Assembly: GCA_022695795.1 (NCBI GenBank)
Contig: MU404079.1
Location: 372,001 to 436,000 of the forward strand
Source of the DNA: Biscogniauxia marginata
Taxonomy: Eukaryota; Ascomycota; Sordariomycetes; Xylariales; Xylariaceae
Direction of reading: 5' to 3'
DNA: 64,000 nt
Positions within the stretch are counted from its first letter, which is position 1; the number at the start of each line of letters is the position of its first letter. Shown here in pieces: positions 1 through 12,230 of this stretch. The notes below the pieces were generated by a model that saw only the letters and a program-made list of their open reading frames with translations, was not told where the DNA came from and ran no database searches. Both the position numbers and the translations under genes were made by a program.

Positions 1-294
1 CTGATGTGTTGGGACTGGCTGAAAAGGGTTGGCAAGTTGAATGCGTGCATTCAATGGTCCACTGCCACTACCAGGGGATGGTTGGGCTACTTGTGGTGCC
101 TGTTGTTGACCTGCAACAGAAGCTGATTGTGCTTGGGTAGCAGAACCAGGTGTGGGTGAATGTCTCTGTTTAGGTTGCTGCAGTGCTGCTGGGCGGAGCT
201 GTGCATGTTTCCCAGCCCCCTTTCGTTTCCCAGTCGTGTTGACACCTTGAGCCGGAGGTGTGTCCCCCACGATCTTCTTTTCGGGGCCTGGCAT
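1..294 (-). CDS. Partial Pro/Gln/Ala-rich protein, N-terminal 98 codons
   Basis: Reading leftward from an ATG at 294, the frame stays open for 98 codons and runs off the window edge, so only the N-terminus is present. It begins MPGPEKKIVGDTPP and is rich in Gln, Pro, Ala, Ser and Lys, with no membrane segment or signal peptide. Upstream of the ATG (about 400-800) the minus strand is strongly pyrimidine-rich, as in many fungal promoters and leaders, which fits a minus-strand gene starting here. I do not recognise a family. It could be a disordered regulatory or scaffold protein. The alternative is a chance open frame, since 98 stop-free codons in low-complexity sequence is not decisive. Confidence 0.4.
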   Translation of the reverse strand, partial: MPGPEKKIVGDTPPAQGVNTTGKRKGAGKHAQLRPAALQQPKQRHSPTPGSATQAQSASVAGQQQAPQVAQPSPGSGSGPLNARIQLANPFQPVPTHQ

Positions 295-1760
295 TTTCTT
301 ACTAGTGGTGCTATGGGCACTGACGCCGACAATTCACAGTAATGAGTAAGAAAAGGGCTGACGGGAGAGGTCTGTGTAGATAAATGGCTGGTTAGGCAAG
401 CATTCAGGAAGAGTAGGGAGTCGGCGAGAACAAGAGGCTAGCAAGGGGAGAAATGGGCAGTGAGGTGAACAGTGGAAGGCTTACCAGATTGTGTAGGAAC
501 ACGTGAATCAGAGAGGCTGACAAGACGACCAAGACCAAAGGATGGCAAGGTAATGTTGAGATTAAAGGGAGAGATGGACTTAATTGAATTTTCGAAGTGA
601 GGAGCAGTGCAAGGGATGGTATGAGAAAGAAAAAACAAAGTCGTCGAGACCCTTGGGACAGGACTCTCGGCGTGGAAGAATAGGAGTGAAAAAGGTGTGC
701 AAAGGTTGGTGAGAGAAAGATGGAGGCGGCGAGGTTTGCGTGTAACCACAGGCTTAAATAGTTTTCGAAAAGAGAAATAATGGCTGCAGGATCAGTAAGT
801 TCTATTTGTTGAATCAAGAATTGTTGGCAAAGGTAGGTACATAGGTACTCGATTTCTAGTTTGCCCCCCTATCACCAAAGTGATTAGGCATTACTTAGAA
901 GAATCACCATAGATCTAATGTAAGTAGATGTACATAGAACACAATTGAACCTTGGCATTACTGATCTGTCTACTCCCTGCTCCTAGGCAGTGAATACTTA
1001 AATAATAATACTTCTTGATGGCATCTAAATAATATATATAAAAAGACTGGACAAAAGGTAATTATCAGAGGTGATTCAAATAGATGGGGGATAGCTTAGA
1101 TATATATATACATACAAGGCCATACAATATTATGTAGTAAAGCTGGTACCCCTATATTTTAAAAGGATCATACAGAGAGCTACTGTAGGCTTGGATGGCT
1201 GCAAGGTACATTGCTTCACGCTCTATAGTCGAGGACCCTTAGATTTGAAGTCCTCAGTGTATCTAGAAATCAGTAGCCCTTGATATGACGCACTTGGTCC
1301 TTCCGTTCGAACTGCACCCCTGAGCGATCCTCGCCAGACATATATGTGTGTACTAAACCTCAGGTATTTTCAGGTTGACTTTGACCATATCTTGATGTAT
1401 GTGAACCATCCTTGACAAACCTGTAAATATGAACTTGCTCGTGTGTATGAGTGCCATCAACAAGATTAGCTTGTGATCTAGGTACAGGCACAAACAGGCA
1501 AAGGTACCCCCAAAATTCCACACATCGTGCCATGTCCCATTGCGAGTTGTTCTTCATCCCTAGAAATAGGCATAGTTTCCACCCCGTGGCCATTCGTCTA
1601 GACTTTCGTACGAGAGTACGAGAGTACGAACAGATCAGCATAGCGAGTGTGGGAAATGTCCCATAGAACTAACCATGCAGCCTACAGCTATCTTGTGTCA
1701 AAGTACTGGGATCTCAAGGGAAGCGATAAGTGTAAATCAAGGAATAATACATAAATATTT

Positions 1761-1773
1761 GGGGGGGGGGGGG
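1761..1773. repeat. Poly-G tract (G13)
   Basis: Thirteen consecutive G residues in an AT-rich intergenic stretch. No associated gene. Confidence 0.9.
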
Positions 1774-2316
1774 AGAATTCCCAGCTTTACACAATCTCAA
1801 ATCCCGAGAAGGGTACTGCAAGGTAAAGGAAAACAAAGCAAGACAGGTTGGTCAGTTGAGAATATTTTATCTCCTCGTGTGTAGGGGAAAACTTGTATAT
1901 ACAAGTCTGATACTTTTTATTAATTAAGCGATTTTCCCTATTATAGCTTGTACATAGCAAGGGATACGAGATATGTAGCATGATGCTATTTGCAGTTCGA
2001 TGAGAAATGTACCCAATGCATGGCGTGTTAGGATTGTTAATTCCCTACGCTTGTGGTCGCATAGCGTAGTGCCCCCCAGATCGCTGGTATATTAGTTCAT
2101 TGCTAACAACAGGCTCGTATCCAGCACTACATCTCACATATCCGATACCTACCTCCAAGATTCCGGTTTCTATTTAAATCAATCAGGAGGAAATAAATCT
2201 CTTGTGATGATAGCCCCTTCCCCGGGGCCTCGAGGAGGTGAAGTTGAATGATAGTGGAGATAGAGTGGGCTGTAAGGCTTATGTAGGTAGCCTTGCAGTA
2301 AAGAGCCTCCTAATGG

Positions 2317-2334
2317 TACCTACCTACCTACCTA
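2317..2334. repeat. TACC tetranucleotide tract
   Basis: Four and a half tandem TACC units. Shorter or imperfect copies occur nearby (about 2370-2640) and elsewhere in intergenic DNA of this window (for example 8304-8318 and 25209-25222). Confidence 0.85.
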
Positions 2335-3092
2335 AGCCCTTATGTTTGTCTCCAATCCACTAGTCTCCTTGGGTATATACTTTATGTACCTAAGTATATA
2401 CCAGATACATAGGTGCACTGTACAGGTAGTAAATTAAATGAAATCAGTGAATAAAATCAGTGATCTAGGCCCGAGTACATTTAGAATTACCTATCTTTGT
2501 AGTACCTACCTCATGTATCTTAGGTTATATTTGGGTACGTACCCTTGAAAGGTACATCGTAACTACATGTGCCTTGGTACCATTATATAATGGTACTTGG
2601 GTACGTATATACGTAAGTACCTACCTATGGAGTTGAAAATCATCCTAGCGATAGAATGTCTGGTAGGTATATGCATCAGGTTAGGTAGGTATTTTAGAAT
2701 TATCACATTGAAGCAAATTAGAACATAAACGCGTCAACCTGAATCTCACCAAAGGTAGACAAATGCCTGTCACCGCTGGCTAAGATGGTCAATAATTATA
2801 ACCCTTAAGCTAGATCTATGGGGCTAGCAGGATGAGGTGCGGAATAGTGGCGATCCTACGTTGGGTTGCTAGAAATTGTAGCCGTGGGGAGGCAACAGTT
2901 GTTTTCTATTCAATAGGTAGGTAGACGGATATACCATTACAATCATGTTGCGCCTAACTGTACTCCATGTATTTAACCGTATATTTAGCCCCCGAAGCGG
3001 CGTCTAATGAAGTATTCCTCTACTCTATTTTCATGCATGAATGGGGTTTCTTCCAAAAAAAAGGAAAAGGGAAAAGAAAAAGGTCAACTGCA

Positions 3093-4482
3093 TCAATCCA
3101 CATCATCGTCACCCGTTTTCCCATCCTGCGTCTGCGCAGGGCCCTCCTTACCTATCCCCATCTGCTCGAAATGCTTTCTCGCCTCTTCGTAATCCTCATC
3201 CTTACGCTTCTCGCCTTCCGCCAGCTTACCTGACTCCTTAGCCATCTCCTTGTCCTCCTTGGTGGCCTCCAGCGCCGCCGGCTTGAGCGAGCCGTCCTCG
3301 TTGACATCGTCTTTGAGATATAAGGTGAACAGGATGACCAGGTATGTGTCGTTGGTGGCCCGGTTCCGCAGCACGTATCTAAGGGTGTGTGAGCGCTTCG
3401 GCTTGGTCCTAGATGGATGTTCACAAGGAGATGAGACACTCGGATTTTCCCACTTGCAACAGAAAATATGAAAAGGAAAATAAAAAATAAAAAAATACAG
3501 TCATCTTGTTGGAATGAAAAGAGATAGAAAATAGAGCAGAAGACAGAAAACGGCGGAGGGTTTACCTTAGACTTTGCCCATCCCAATACTTCATGATCGG
3601 CAGCGTAAATCCGGGTAATCGAAGCGCAAACTCGTTGAAGTCGAGATATGGGTTGAAGAAGTCCATGCAGTACGTCTTGTCGTACTCGAACACCCATTTG
3701 TCCTTGCTATTCTTGCCGAGCGCCCATTTCTTACGCTCTTTCGCGCCGTCCGGTGCGCCTATATCCCGTCGTTGCTTCAATCCCTCTTCGTCGCCGCCCT
3801 CCTCGAAGTGGAGACCACCTTTCTCGGGGTCGTCACCACCGGGACCTGCATGAATCACGTTGAAAGAGGATAGGGCCGGGCCGTACATGTACGGCTGGTC
3901 GGCGTATGCGTCGCCGTCTAGACCAGGATCAATCCACCATTTTACTATGTTCATGGCATAGTTGAAACCTGGAGGGAGGCGGTCGCGAATAGGATGATCG
4001 AAATCGTTTCCGAACTGGAGGTCGTGGCCTGATATGCCGGTGGCTTGGTCAAGCGATGGGCCTTCGCTCGTAGAAACCGTGTTGTATTTAGATGCTTTTG
4101 AGTCCTGACTTTTCCGCCCTATTTTTGCTGCGAGAGACGATGCTCTCGAAGACCGCCTGCTCTGCGAGGATGATCTAGATCCAACGGCGGAGGGCGTACC
4201 AGAGCTAGAACGGGAGCCAGGAACGGGTCTCTTAGGTGTGAATCGTATAGCGATGCTATACTGATCTTGGTTGGCGGCGTGCGGTTCCAAGGAGAAATAT
4301 TCTGATGTGGTGGGCGAGTTCCTCGGAAGACCACGATAGTTCTGCACACGAATGTTGAGATCGGCGTCGATCAACTCGTTACTGATCTTGACTGTGTCCG
4401 GGGAGTTCACAGGGACCACGACATGCTGGTCGATATCGTAGTCTGATCCGGCTGTCACTCGTATGATGTATTTATCTGCCAT
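3093..4482 (-). CDS. DUF1769 / Duc1-like (UPF0590) fungal protein
   Basis: Two exons, 4482..3566 and 3378..3093, join in frame to 400 codons. The intron starts GTAAAC and ends CCTTAG. The start is the ATG of MADKYIIRVTAGSDYD; an in-frame ATG 51 nt upstream has no family support. The N-terminal 90 residues are the conserved beta-rich domain. A Ser/Arg-rich linker follows (about residues 95-150). The core then carries the hallmark GFNYAMNIVKWWIDPGLDGD, a Tyr-rich MYGPALSSFN segment, and the FFNPYLDFNEFALRLPGF block. The C-terminal exon supplies the last conserved strands (YVLRNR, ILFTLYL) and an acidic, charged tail. From family knowledge, DUF1769 proteins are fungal; the S. pombe member Duc1 acts at the plasma membrane through phosphoinositide binding. 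Membrane association here is inference. Confidence 0.88.
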
Positions 4483-5706
4483 ATTGAGGGCTCGATATGA
4501 TGTTGGGTATGATAAAATAGCCCCTTGAATCAAGTTGTAAGTGTCTAGAGGCGATTAGATTAGGTCCGTTTGGGAAGTGTTTTAAGTACCTAAAGGTATA
4601 TCTTAACAATCAGAATGTAAGAAAGATAAGTTACTCAATAGATGAATGCTTAGGTGAGTTGAGGATAACCCCCGACTGCCTGAACATTCAGGTGTACCTA
4701 TTTTTGACTGCGGTACAGTAAGGAGAATCGGGCCTTCGTGTACCGTGGACGTGTACCGGACAGAGTGTGGAAAATCCAGAGGGTCTAAAAACATGCACTT
4801 CTAAGATCACGGTGAATCGGGACAAACGAGACAAAGAAATTTAGATCTGCATCAAACTCGAGGTGCCTTTCGGAGTCTAGAAAGTCGCAAGTGGATGCAA
4901 GGGACAAAAATTGAATGATGGTAGATGACGTCGGATAGGGTCGAGCAGGGGTCATAGAGCACGGGCCATTGCTTAAATTTTAGATCCAGATCATTTGGTA
5001 TTGCCCCCACTTTAAACTGATCAGCATGTGATGGAGACACTCTCCTGACCCTCAACTCCCGTCACCCCCGGCCATGCAATGATCTACCTAGGTACCATTA
5101 AGTAGTCATCCGTACGAAATACGCTAAATCAGTAGAAACAGACAGGGCTTTTCAAACTCTTATATATCAAACCGAATTGTACATAATGTAGATATTCATA
5201 ATATGAATAATTTAGTCTGATTTCTTATTAAACCAAGTGCAATATTGTTGTAAGAGGTACCTAGGTAGTTTGCCAATTTTTAAGAATTCCCAATAATTTC
5301 CTCAGATTCATACCTAGTACTAAAGTGAGTTGGTAAGGTTTTGGTAAGAATCTGGCGGTGCACGGATTTAAGTAATATAGCCAATTAATGCATGACGCAA
5401 CTCGTAGCACTGCCTGAAGATAGTACCTGTGTTGGCGATTTCCCCTATCACCCACTTCAACCTTTACGTCTTCTATGCTTCCAGGAATAACTTTGGTTCA
5501 GTCATCTTGCCATTCCGCGGGAGCCACGTTGATTGGTACGACCGCGGACAGCAGAAGTTGTGCCACAATCAGTTTGTGGCACGAGGAACTGATCGATGTC
5601 GACTCTTTCGAAGAAGCTGATGTGACCAAATTCGACCCAATATTGCGCTAATCGATCGTGGGAAATAAGGATAAGCTGGGACTGGATGTACTTGTCTAGG
5701 TATCCA
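4483..5706. other. Intergenic region, no gene seen
   Basis: Upstream region of the DUF1769 gene and 3' flank of the F-box gene. Mostly AT-rich. Short open frames show no motif or codon bias. Confidence 0.5.
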
Positions 5707-7416
5707 TCAGTTCACCTGTTCTGGGTTATTGATAAATAGGGAAGGCATCTCACCATCGATAAAACCCGTACCCGCTACATGTCCCTTGCTCTTCACCACT
5801 CTGGCGCCTTGGAATGGCGGATCCTCAGCGATGCCAACAAAGCCATCGCCACCTAGGTCGTCCGCTACGAATGTATATTCACCCCTGGCTACGTTAGGAT
5901 CGCCTGTGAGTTTAATGGCTTCTAGTCGACCGCGGTAGACCCGCTCATTCTGGAAACGCGCCTGAAATTGCTCCTCCGTTTCGCTCCCGAAGCGCGCCAG
6001 TGGTTCTTCCTCGTCCCCGTCATGAGTATCTGGTTGGTTCATGAGGAGGAATTCGCAGCCATGACCACTGTAGTCTCCGACCCAAATTCCTCTCCAAGGT
6101 TTCTCCGGTGTTGGGGTATATAGAGATGGATCAAGGGTCGAATATGTTACAAACTCCTCGCCGAAATGTACACCCAGAGTTGGCAGTCCCATCTCCATCC
6201 ATTGGCGGATTCTAAATGTTTGATCGGACGCATCTGAACGCTTCATCGGTCCCCAGATTTCGGTGGGTACAACCGGGAACTCATCGGCCGTGTGAGGTCG
6301 GCCTAGCACACGGTGGCGCGCAGGGATTGTGGGTGGCGGCCATACATGGCCATAAGGAAAGGCAGATGACATATACGTCGTCAGAGAAATCTCGTCTAGA
6401 GGCTTTGCGAGGAGAAAGTTGCTGAAACGCGGATCACTGCCGCGGTTATAATGCATGGGTTGCTCTGAAAAGAAGGGGTGTGTGTTCGACGAACTGCCGT
6501 CGCGCCGGTCGAGGTTGCCAACGTCGAACTTCAAGATGGGCTTGTCAAGATGAAGTTTGACATTAGGCTCGAAATAATGGATATGTACGGTTTGATCAGC
6601 AAGCCAGGGCTCGCTACCATCCCTCAGCCGCGTTGCGAGTAGCTGATATCCTTCAATGCAACCACGCCGCTCGTCGTAGCGAGCGATTACCATCTGTCCC
6701 GTAAGTCCTCGGTCCCCAAACCATAGCTTATGCTTCGTAAGGAACCAGTGCGGATCGTGGGAGATATAGAGCTCACGCCAGCTTTTGCACGGATATGGCG
6801 ATTTGATCTGATTCCCGGGGAGGTTGGACAGCACGTGTCGTTGCCACTGTATATCTGCGAATGCATGGCTGTGGAGCGCCCGACACACGAGGGAAACGAC
6901 TGAGAGCTCGAGAGGTGATAGATACGAGAATATGGAAGCGATGAGTTCAGAGGGAAGTGCAGGAAGATTAATCGAGCTCGAATAGTCGGCTGAAGAAGAA
7001 GAAGCATGGAGGTCCGTACCTGAAGAGTATCTCAAGTCAGCCTGGGGAGGATTACAGTCGGCTTGAAAATATACACCATGGGTAGCTAGAAGACTTGAAA
7101 TAAACGAACCTCCGGTACTGCTGCTACTGCTGCCACGATTAACGGAAACTTTTGTAGAAACGTCAGAGGAGAGCATATTGTAACGATCTGTAATGTTTCC
7201 CCGCAGTCCCTCGTCCGAGACAGACTCGACTATAGCGACGTTTTCTTCTATTTCCGGGTTGAGACGCCCGTAGGTGACGGCAGGATTCGGTACATTTAGG
7301 GTGATTGAAGGTTTCGGACTGTTCCCCGATGCCTCACTTCCTTGGGTGGTGTTCTCATCCAGCCCATCTTCGGCCGCCCAACTGCTGCTTGCTTGTGAAG
7401 CCCCATCCCCAGCCAT
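5707..7416 (-). CDS. F-box protein with Fbxo31-type cyclin-D1-binding domain
   Basis: Single uninterrupted frame of 569 codons. The first 150 residues are Ser/Gly-rich and probably disordered. An F-box follows at about 151-195: LPSELIASIFSYLSPLELSV, then a VCRALHSHAF stretch and the conserved Trp before RHVLSNL. The C-terminal two thirds resemble the Fbxo31 'cyclin D1-binding' domain, ending in the typical PWRGIWVGDYSGHGCEFLLM block. Family knowledge: the F-box binds Skp1 in an SCF ubiquitin ligase, and the C-terminal domain reads a substrate. The substrate in fungi is not known to me. The ATG at 7416 is the first in frame and no upstream exon is evident. An intronless gene of this size is unremarkable here. 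Confidence 0.88.
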   Translation of the reverse strand: MAGDGASQASSSWAAEDGLDENTTQGSEASGNSPKPSITLNVPNPAVTYGRLNPEIEENVAIVESVSDEGLRGNITDRYNMLSSDVSTKVSVNRGSSSSSTGGSFISSLLATHGVYFQADCNPPQADLRYSSGTDLHASSSSADYSSSINLPALPSELIASIFSYLSPLELSVVSLVCRALHSHAFADIQWQRHVLSNLPGNQIKSPYPCKSWRELYISHDPHWFLTKHKLWFGDRGLTGQMVIARYDERRGCIEGYQLLATRLRDGSEPWLADQTVHIHYFEPNVKLHLDKPILKFDVGNLDRRDGSSSNTHPFFSEQPMHYNRGSDPRFSNFLLAKPLDEISLTTYMSSAFPYGHVWPPPTIPARHRVLGRPHTADEFPVVPTEIWGPMKRSDASDQTFRIRQWMEMGLPTLGVHFGEEFVTYSTLDPSLYTPTPEKPWRGIWVGDYSGHGCEFLLMNQPDTHDGDEEEPLARFGSETEEQFQARFQNERVYRGRLEAIKLTGDPNVARGEYTFVADDLGGDGFVGIAEDPPFQGARVVKSKGHVAGTGFIDGEMPSLFINNPEQVN

Positions 7417-8858
7417 TGTCGATGCTGTTCCTGTGTTCCCACTGGGGTTCCTGTGGTGTCACCGCCGGGGTCACCTATGCAGTCACACGAGCTTTGGTCA
7501 AGCACTCAGCGGATCAAGCTAACAGGGGTCTCTACCACGTGGTGGCTGATGATAGTCCGGATTCGACGAATCGCAAACAGTAGTGGGTACTACGCGAGAC
7601 GGCAGATATCGTGAGACGAGAGTAACAAGTTTTACCTGAGAGGAGGAGGATTGCAAGGCACCGTGGCTGCTAGATATTCAAGCGGTGGATGGATCATGGG
7701 AGTAATTGGAGGTCTGAGTTAACTCAGACGTGGGCCTGCTCTATGAATAGATTCAATATCGGCAAGCCAAGCGGGGCCGACAAGGGAGGTTACAGAAGCG
7801 AATGTGAGTGGTTGGGGGTAGTCTGTTAAGTATTCCGGACGTGGTTATGTAGGTGAGAATGCACCAACACATATAGTAGCGTGCAGTACGCAGGTCGAGA
7901 TGCAGCAATTGGTAGATCTCAAAACAGAAGTTACTAACAATTATTAATATGGGAGATGGTGCTTGGTATATCAATGCAGCCGACGGATGATGTCGTGAGG
8001 GGAACGTAATGTTTCAAGTAGTGTAAAAAATGCTAGGTTGTGGGTGGGTACTTGTTAATTCACTATCGAAGGTTGAAATGGAGGGGTCGCGGCACCAAGG
8101 GATCGGAATCGCGGGGCAATTAGGTACATATGGACTTACACTACATAATTTACCTACATATACCTATGCACACCTGTATATCGTTCGATGCTAACGAATG
8201 GCCCAAAAGTTCCATGTAGCAGTACCTAATTGCCCATCTATTCTATTTTAGGTACTCTCTATTGTGCCACAATTAGAAGTACCTTGCAGCAAGTTTCAAT
8301 AGGTACCTACCTACCTACTCAAGTGCGGACGTCCAATACTCATGGACGTGACGTCCTGCTTATAGCGCCCTAAAACTTACATGTAAGCTACCCGACAGGT
8401 AGGTATTAGACAGTGCCTGCCTACCTACTGTCTAGGTACTTACCAAGGTATGTAGGTGTAGTACATGTTACCTTGGTGCCTTACGCCAACACAAGTGTAC
8501 CTCTTAAGTCAGATATTTTACCTACCTCCTCTTAAAATCTCCGCAGCCGGGTCAGTTTTGTCACAACCTACATCTCCTGTTCTTTGATCGTCGTCAGTGA
8601 CAGCACGTATCATCACCCCATCGCTGTCCTCATCATCATCACTTCACCAATGTAATAGCTCGAGTCGGTACCCACATCCAGGAATCGTTGTTGTATCCGG
8701 CTGCATTGCACTAGTAGACACCGCGCCGCATGTGCGTCGACACGACTACCTAGGTTAAGCTACCTATTTCTGAGCCCTCCTCTCGCCGTGTATCATCCCT
8801 ACCTTATAGAACCCGACCTGATATTATTCCAAGATTCTAGCTCGGCTATACATCCACA
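7417..8858. other. Intergenic region with TACC tracts
   Basis: Upstream region of the F-box gene, then AT-rich DNA with several TACC/TAGG runs (best at 8304-8318). A pyrimidine-rich stretch at about 8560-8660 resembles a fungal 5' leader and precedes the possible decayed gene to the right. No open gene was found. Confidence 0.45.
8304..8318. repeat. TACC tetranucleotide tract
   Basis: About four tandem TACC units in an intergenic region, matching tracts elsewhere in the window. Confidence 0.8.
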
Positions 8859-10554
8859 TGCGTCGAATCCGCCAGGGAACTGGGGTAGGTGGCGCCTCCT
8901 CGGTCCCGCTACAATGGGTTGTTTCTTCCTGCGGCCATTAAGGTAAGAGAGCCATCCTCCGATTCAATTCCAGCCGGGCGTCTCATGCAGGGGTGTGCTT
9001 GCAAAGCATACGACCATTTTGGAAGCCGTCGGATCGATCAGCACGTTATTGTCAACTCGGAGACTGGCAACTAGTTGGAGATACCTTCATGGATAACCTC
9101 CGAGGCTCCCCTTTCTAAGCCAAGACTCAGCCGATATCGTCTTCAACGCCCATCAATTGTCCGGTCTACACCATACTAGGATGGTCATTCACTCACGCCC
9201 GTATCTACCAGCAGATTTTGTGGGGAACTGAGATGCAAGGAGATTTAACCGTTGCTATAGTTGGATGTTGACATGCAGGTTAGATCCCCCGGTACAAGTC
9301 TCGCTTCTCGCCTGCATCTTCGAAGCTATTCATAGCTACAGACCCCCAGTCTAGACGCCATCTAGCCAATTGTGGATATTCGAGATCTGTGGAGTGTATA
9401 GCATATCTGACGAAGCTGCTCTTTGTCCTTAGGTACGGGTTGTTGGAGCTAGGTTCTTCAATTTATAACTAGTGGCCATATTGGAAGACACTACCCTGCA
9501 ACCGTGCAGAACATGGCCTATACGGCATCCTTCGACAGACGAGGTAGCGATATACAACTTTCTCAAAGACCTCCCTATACAGGTATTCACACATCGAGTG
9601 AGATATTTTCCTTGGCTAATATGTTGGCGGGAGTGATATGGATACTAGGCTTGCATGGTCATCTGAGCGTGTCTGTGCTTCAGATCCCCTGTCCATCCTG
9701 CCTGAGTATGAACTTGGATACTACCTCCGTATGTTATCGTCGGAACTAAAAAGGAGGCTGGGACACATAGCGCTAACGGCAATTCGTTCTCGTGATGTTA
9801 TCGGCAGTCACGTCGTGAAACCTCATATATCGACATTAGCAATGGTCTCGTCTTTCGTGTGTCGAGCCGACGGACCCCTTATCCCCCGAATCACTTTTAT
9901 CTTATCCAGCATCGAGCTTCCTTTTCGAGTTCGTCACCGATTACTATCCCGGCTAGGGGTAATACTCATTCCCCACGAATTAGGGATGCCGACTTTGATA
10001 TCGCGCTCCGCTCAACCAAACGACTCGGCCAATTTGCCTACGCGCCTACCTGTTATTATATCTCACTAGCACAAGTGATCATGATAACTGTGCGGCATCG
10101 GCATCCATTGCTATCGATTCAACTCAGGGGGGCGTTGCGGCAGTATTTGTCTGAACAGCGGTTATGATTGAATTGCAATGTTCACGAGTCGCAAACGGGC
10201 CAGACCACTTGGCGTCTCATCTTCTTGGTAAGGTGCTTTCGAGCTCAATACACCTGAACGTCCCGATCAGCCGATGCCGGCGATCGTGCTCCGGCGTTAT
10301 CACCACAAGCTGGCGATATCAGCTTGCCGGCTTAAACAATGTATTCCTTATTACATTTCAATGAGGCATGTCGCGGCGCCTCCATATTACTCACCTATCG
10401 AAAGCACTCGACGAGAACCAACGGCATCTTCGCATCCCAAGCTGAGCTATCCCCTGAAAGCCAGCACCTACAGAGGTATGTGTACGGCGTGGCTAGAGCC
10501 CTTCACCCGGTAAGAGCAGCCGGCAATGCCTACCGATTACGGATGTCTTACTAG
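8859..10554 (+). pseudogene. Possible decayed gene, family not recognised
   Basis: No single frame is open, but several adjacent plus-strand segments read like real protein. They include an ATG opening MRRIRQGTGVGGASS (8859), a frame at about 8990-9230 containing LAKHTTILEAVGSISTLL and, past a stop, SADIVFNAHQLSGLHH, then LPEYELGYYLRMLSSELKRR near 9700, and QAELSPESQHLQRYVYGV near 10440. Stops between segments are TAA, TGA and TAG in positions where a C-to-T change in CAA, CGA or CAG could have made them. A pyrimidine-rich stretch upstream (about 8560-8660) resembles a promoter or leader. This suggests a gene broken by stops and frameshifts, but I cannot name the family. Coincidence, or a many-intron gene I failed to assemble, remains possible. 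Confidence 0.3.
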
Positions 10555-11550
10555 TCCTATCGGTGAAACTCGCCGAGTAATATAGACCTAGGAGAGGCCA
10601 AGGCTGTTATCCCTTCCGCCATTTCGAGGCGGGATTACGCAGTTCTCGGGCATTGTTACGTGTGAACTGGAACCGACCCGCATCGGCATCTCCTGTCATG
10701 ATTCTTCATGCCTCGGGCCCTAATATTCATTTGGGCAATGTCGAAGTTGATCGGGATAGATCGCCCTCTGCGTGTTGTTGCACAGCTGGAAGAGCATCCA
10801 TCCAGAGAAGTAGGTAGGTGCTTGCTTAGGTGGCGAGCTAAGACACGGCTGTTTCGCAAAGATTCAATTGGTTACACGTTGCAACTCTCCACATATCAGG
10901 TGTCTGTCAATGTAGGTAGGTTAGCGAGATCTTCGACTTACATGTGGTGACGGAGAGATACGACAACCCAACAAGAATGCGGCGGTCCAAGCTCAATAAG
11001 TTTGGGGTACCTTTATTAGGTACCTTTTAGTGGTACTTGTTGGCGAGGCGCTTGGAGAAATACGCTGTTGAAACAAGCGCCATTCGTTAAACAGGGGACT
11101 AAAAGCTTATGTATTGCTTTGTTTTATTTTTGTTTTTATTTTATTCATATTTCCGACTTTTTTTAAGTCTGGTTGGAGATTTCGATGACGCACAGACCAA
11201 GTTCTTACCTCACATAGCATCGTCCTAAAATCAACCTCACCTAGCACCTGCCACCTAAACCTTACAACATACTACCTCCTAGTCTTAGAATCCAGCCGCA
11301 CTCTCGGCGATATTGGAAAACCCACCCCCCTCAACATCCGTTTCACACATAACCTGATTTGCAATAATCCAATACCGGTAACCTCTGCTGAGCCGCCCTT
11401 TGAGTGCCACCAGAAGAGAGACGGGAGTTGTCCAATCTCCTCATACCGCCTTCCTACTTCGTCGTAGACTTCCTCAAGTCGGTCCCACCCAAGACGGCCA
11501 GACGTTTGATCATGAACTCGTTCTTCTCTCTAATCCCTGACATCTTGCCG
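10555..11550. other. Intergenic region, upstream of the cupin gene
   Basis: No supportable gene. A T-rich run at 11118-11165 and a C-rich, pyrimidine-biased stretch at about 11230-11400 probably belong to the cupin promoter and leader. An in-frame ATG at 11404 would extend the cupin by 49 codons but lacks family support. Confidence 0.45.
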
Positions 11551-12230
11551 ATGATCTTACCTTCTGCAGTTCACGTCGTTAAAGCCTCAGACCTCGAGGC
11601 TCAGAGGAGCGGGAAGGATGCCGCCATGATTCGTCAGGGCGCCATAATAGGCAAAAGCGACAAGATGTGTGCCACTGGTGAGTTTTATAGCCTAGCCGCC
11701 CGCGTTTCTGCAAAACGCACCATCCTCGTCGAAGTCTGGGCACATGCAGAGTGCTACTACGGGACTGCTACATAGGTAGTACTGGTCTTTTGCTGCGTAC
11801 CCTTCCCCTAGTTCCTACCTTACCTGTCCTTATCTATGCCCCGAGTAACTCACCTGGGCAGTTTTGGTGGCCAAGCCTCATTGCTCGTCCGCTGTACATC
11901 ACCATGGCGAACAAGGTGAGTGGTCTAGTCATGGGCCCAGCTTAAACCGGCCCCCAAGATTTGAATCTGATGTGATCTCAAGAGACTATGATTTACGCTG
12001 CCTCGGGAAAGGGGGTTCTCGTCACCAGCCCCGGCAGTGACGACGAGTTAAAGCGACATGAGCTGTCCGCAGGAGACTTTGCGCTCATACCGCCGTGGAC
12101 GGAGCATCAAGAAATAAATGAGACCGACGAAAATGTTGTTTGGGTTCTCATACGGAGTGGCCCCGAGCCAGTAGTTGTTTACCTGACTGGCTGGGGAGGT
12201 AGTGAAGCACAGGCAGACTCAACCACTTGA
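11551..12230 (+). CDS. Small cupin-domain protein
   Basis: Three exons, 11551..11677, 11862..11915 and 11983..12230, give 142 residues. Splice signals are G|GTGAGT...GGGCAG and G|GTGAGT...TCAAG, and all frames join cleanly. Exon 1 carries HVVKASDLEAQRSGKD and GAIIGKSDKMCA. The short second exon supplies the metal-binding motif SSAVHHHGEQ. Exon 3 has IYAASGKGVLV, the second cupin motif region GDFALIPPWTEHQEIN, and ends VYLTGWG. Cupins of this kind are single-domain beta-barrels binding a divalent metal through the His cluster and Glu. The substrate is unknown. An earlier ATG at 11404 is possible. The gene is tail-to-tail with the alpha/beta hydrolase on its right, 136 bases apart. Confidence 0.82.

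Larger units (their letters stand above)
295..3092. other. Gene-poor stretch with simple repeats
   Basis: I see no supportable gene. The first 500 bases look like the pyrimidine-rich upstream region of the left-edge gene. After that the sequence is AT-rich, with a G13 tract and several TACC/TAGG tetranucleotide runs. The short open frames here have no recognisable motif. Confidence 0.5.

Noticed and set aside
404..817. 137-codon minus-strand open frame rich in Leu and Ser
   Set aside because: The sequence is a pyrimidine-rich tract that gives Leu/Ser/Pro in any frame. It lies where the promoter and leader of the left-edge gene should be, and has no motif.
3152..3697. 181-codon minus-strand open frame over the DUF1769 intron
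   Set aside because: It reads through an intron with good splice signals, in a different frame from both conserved exons. It is a shadow of the real gene.
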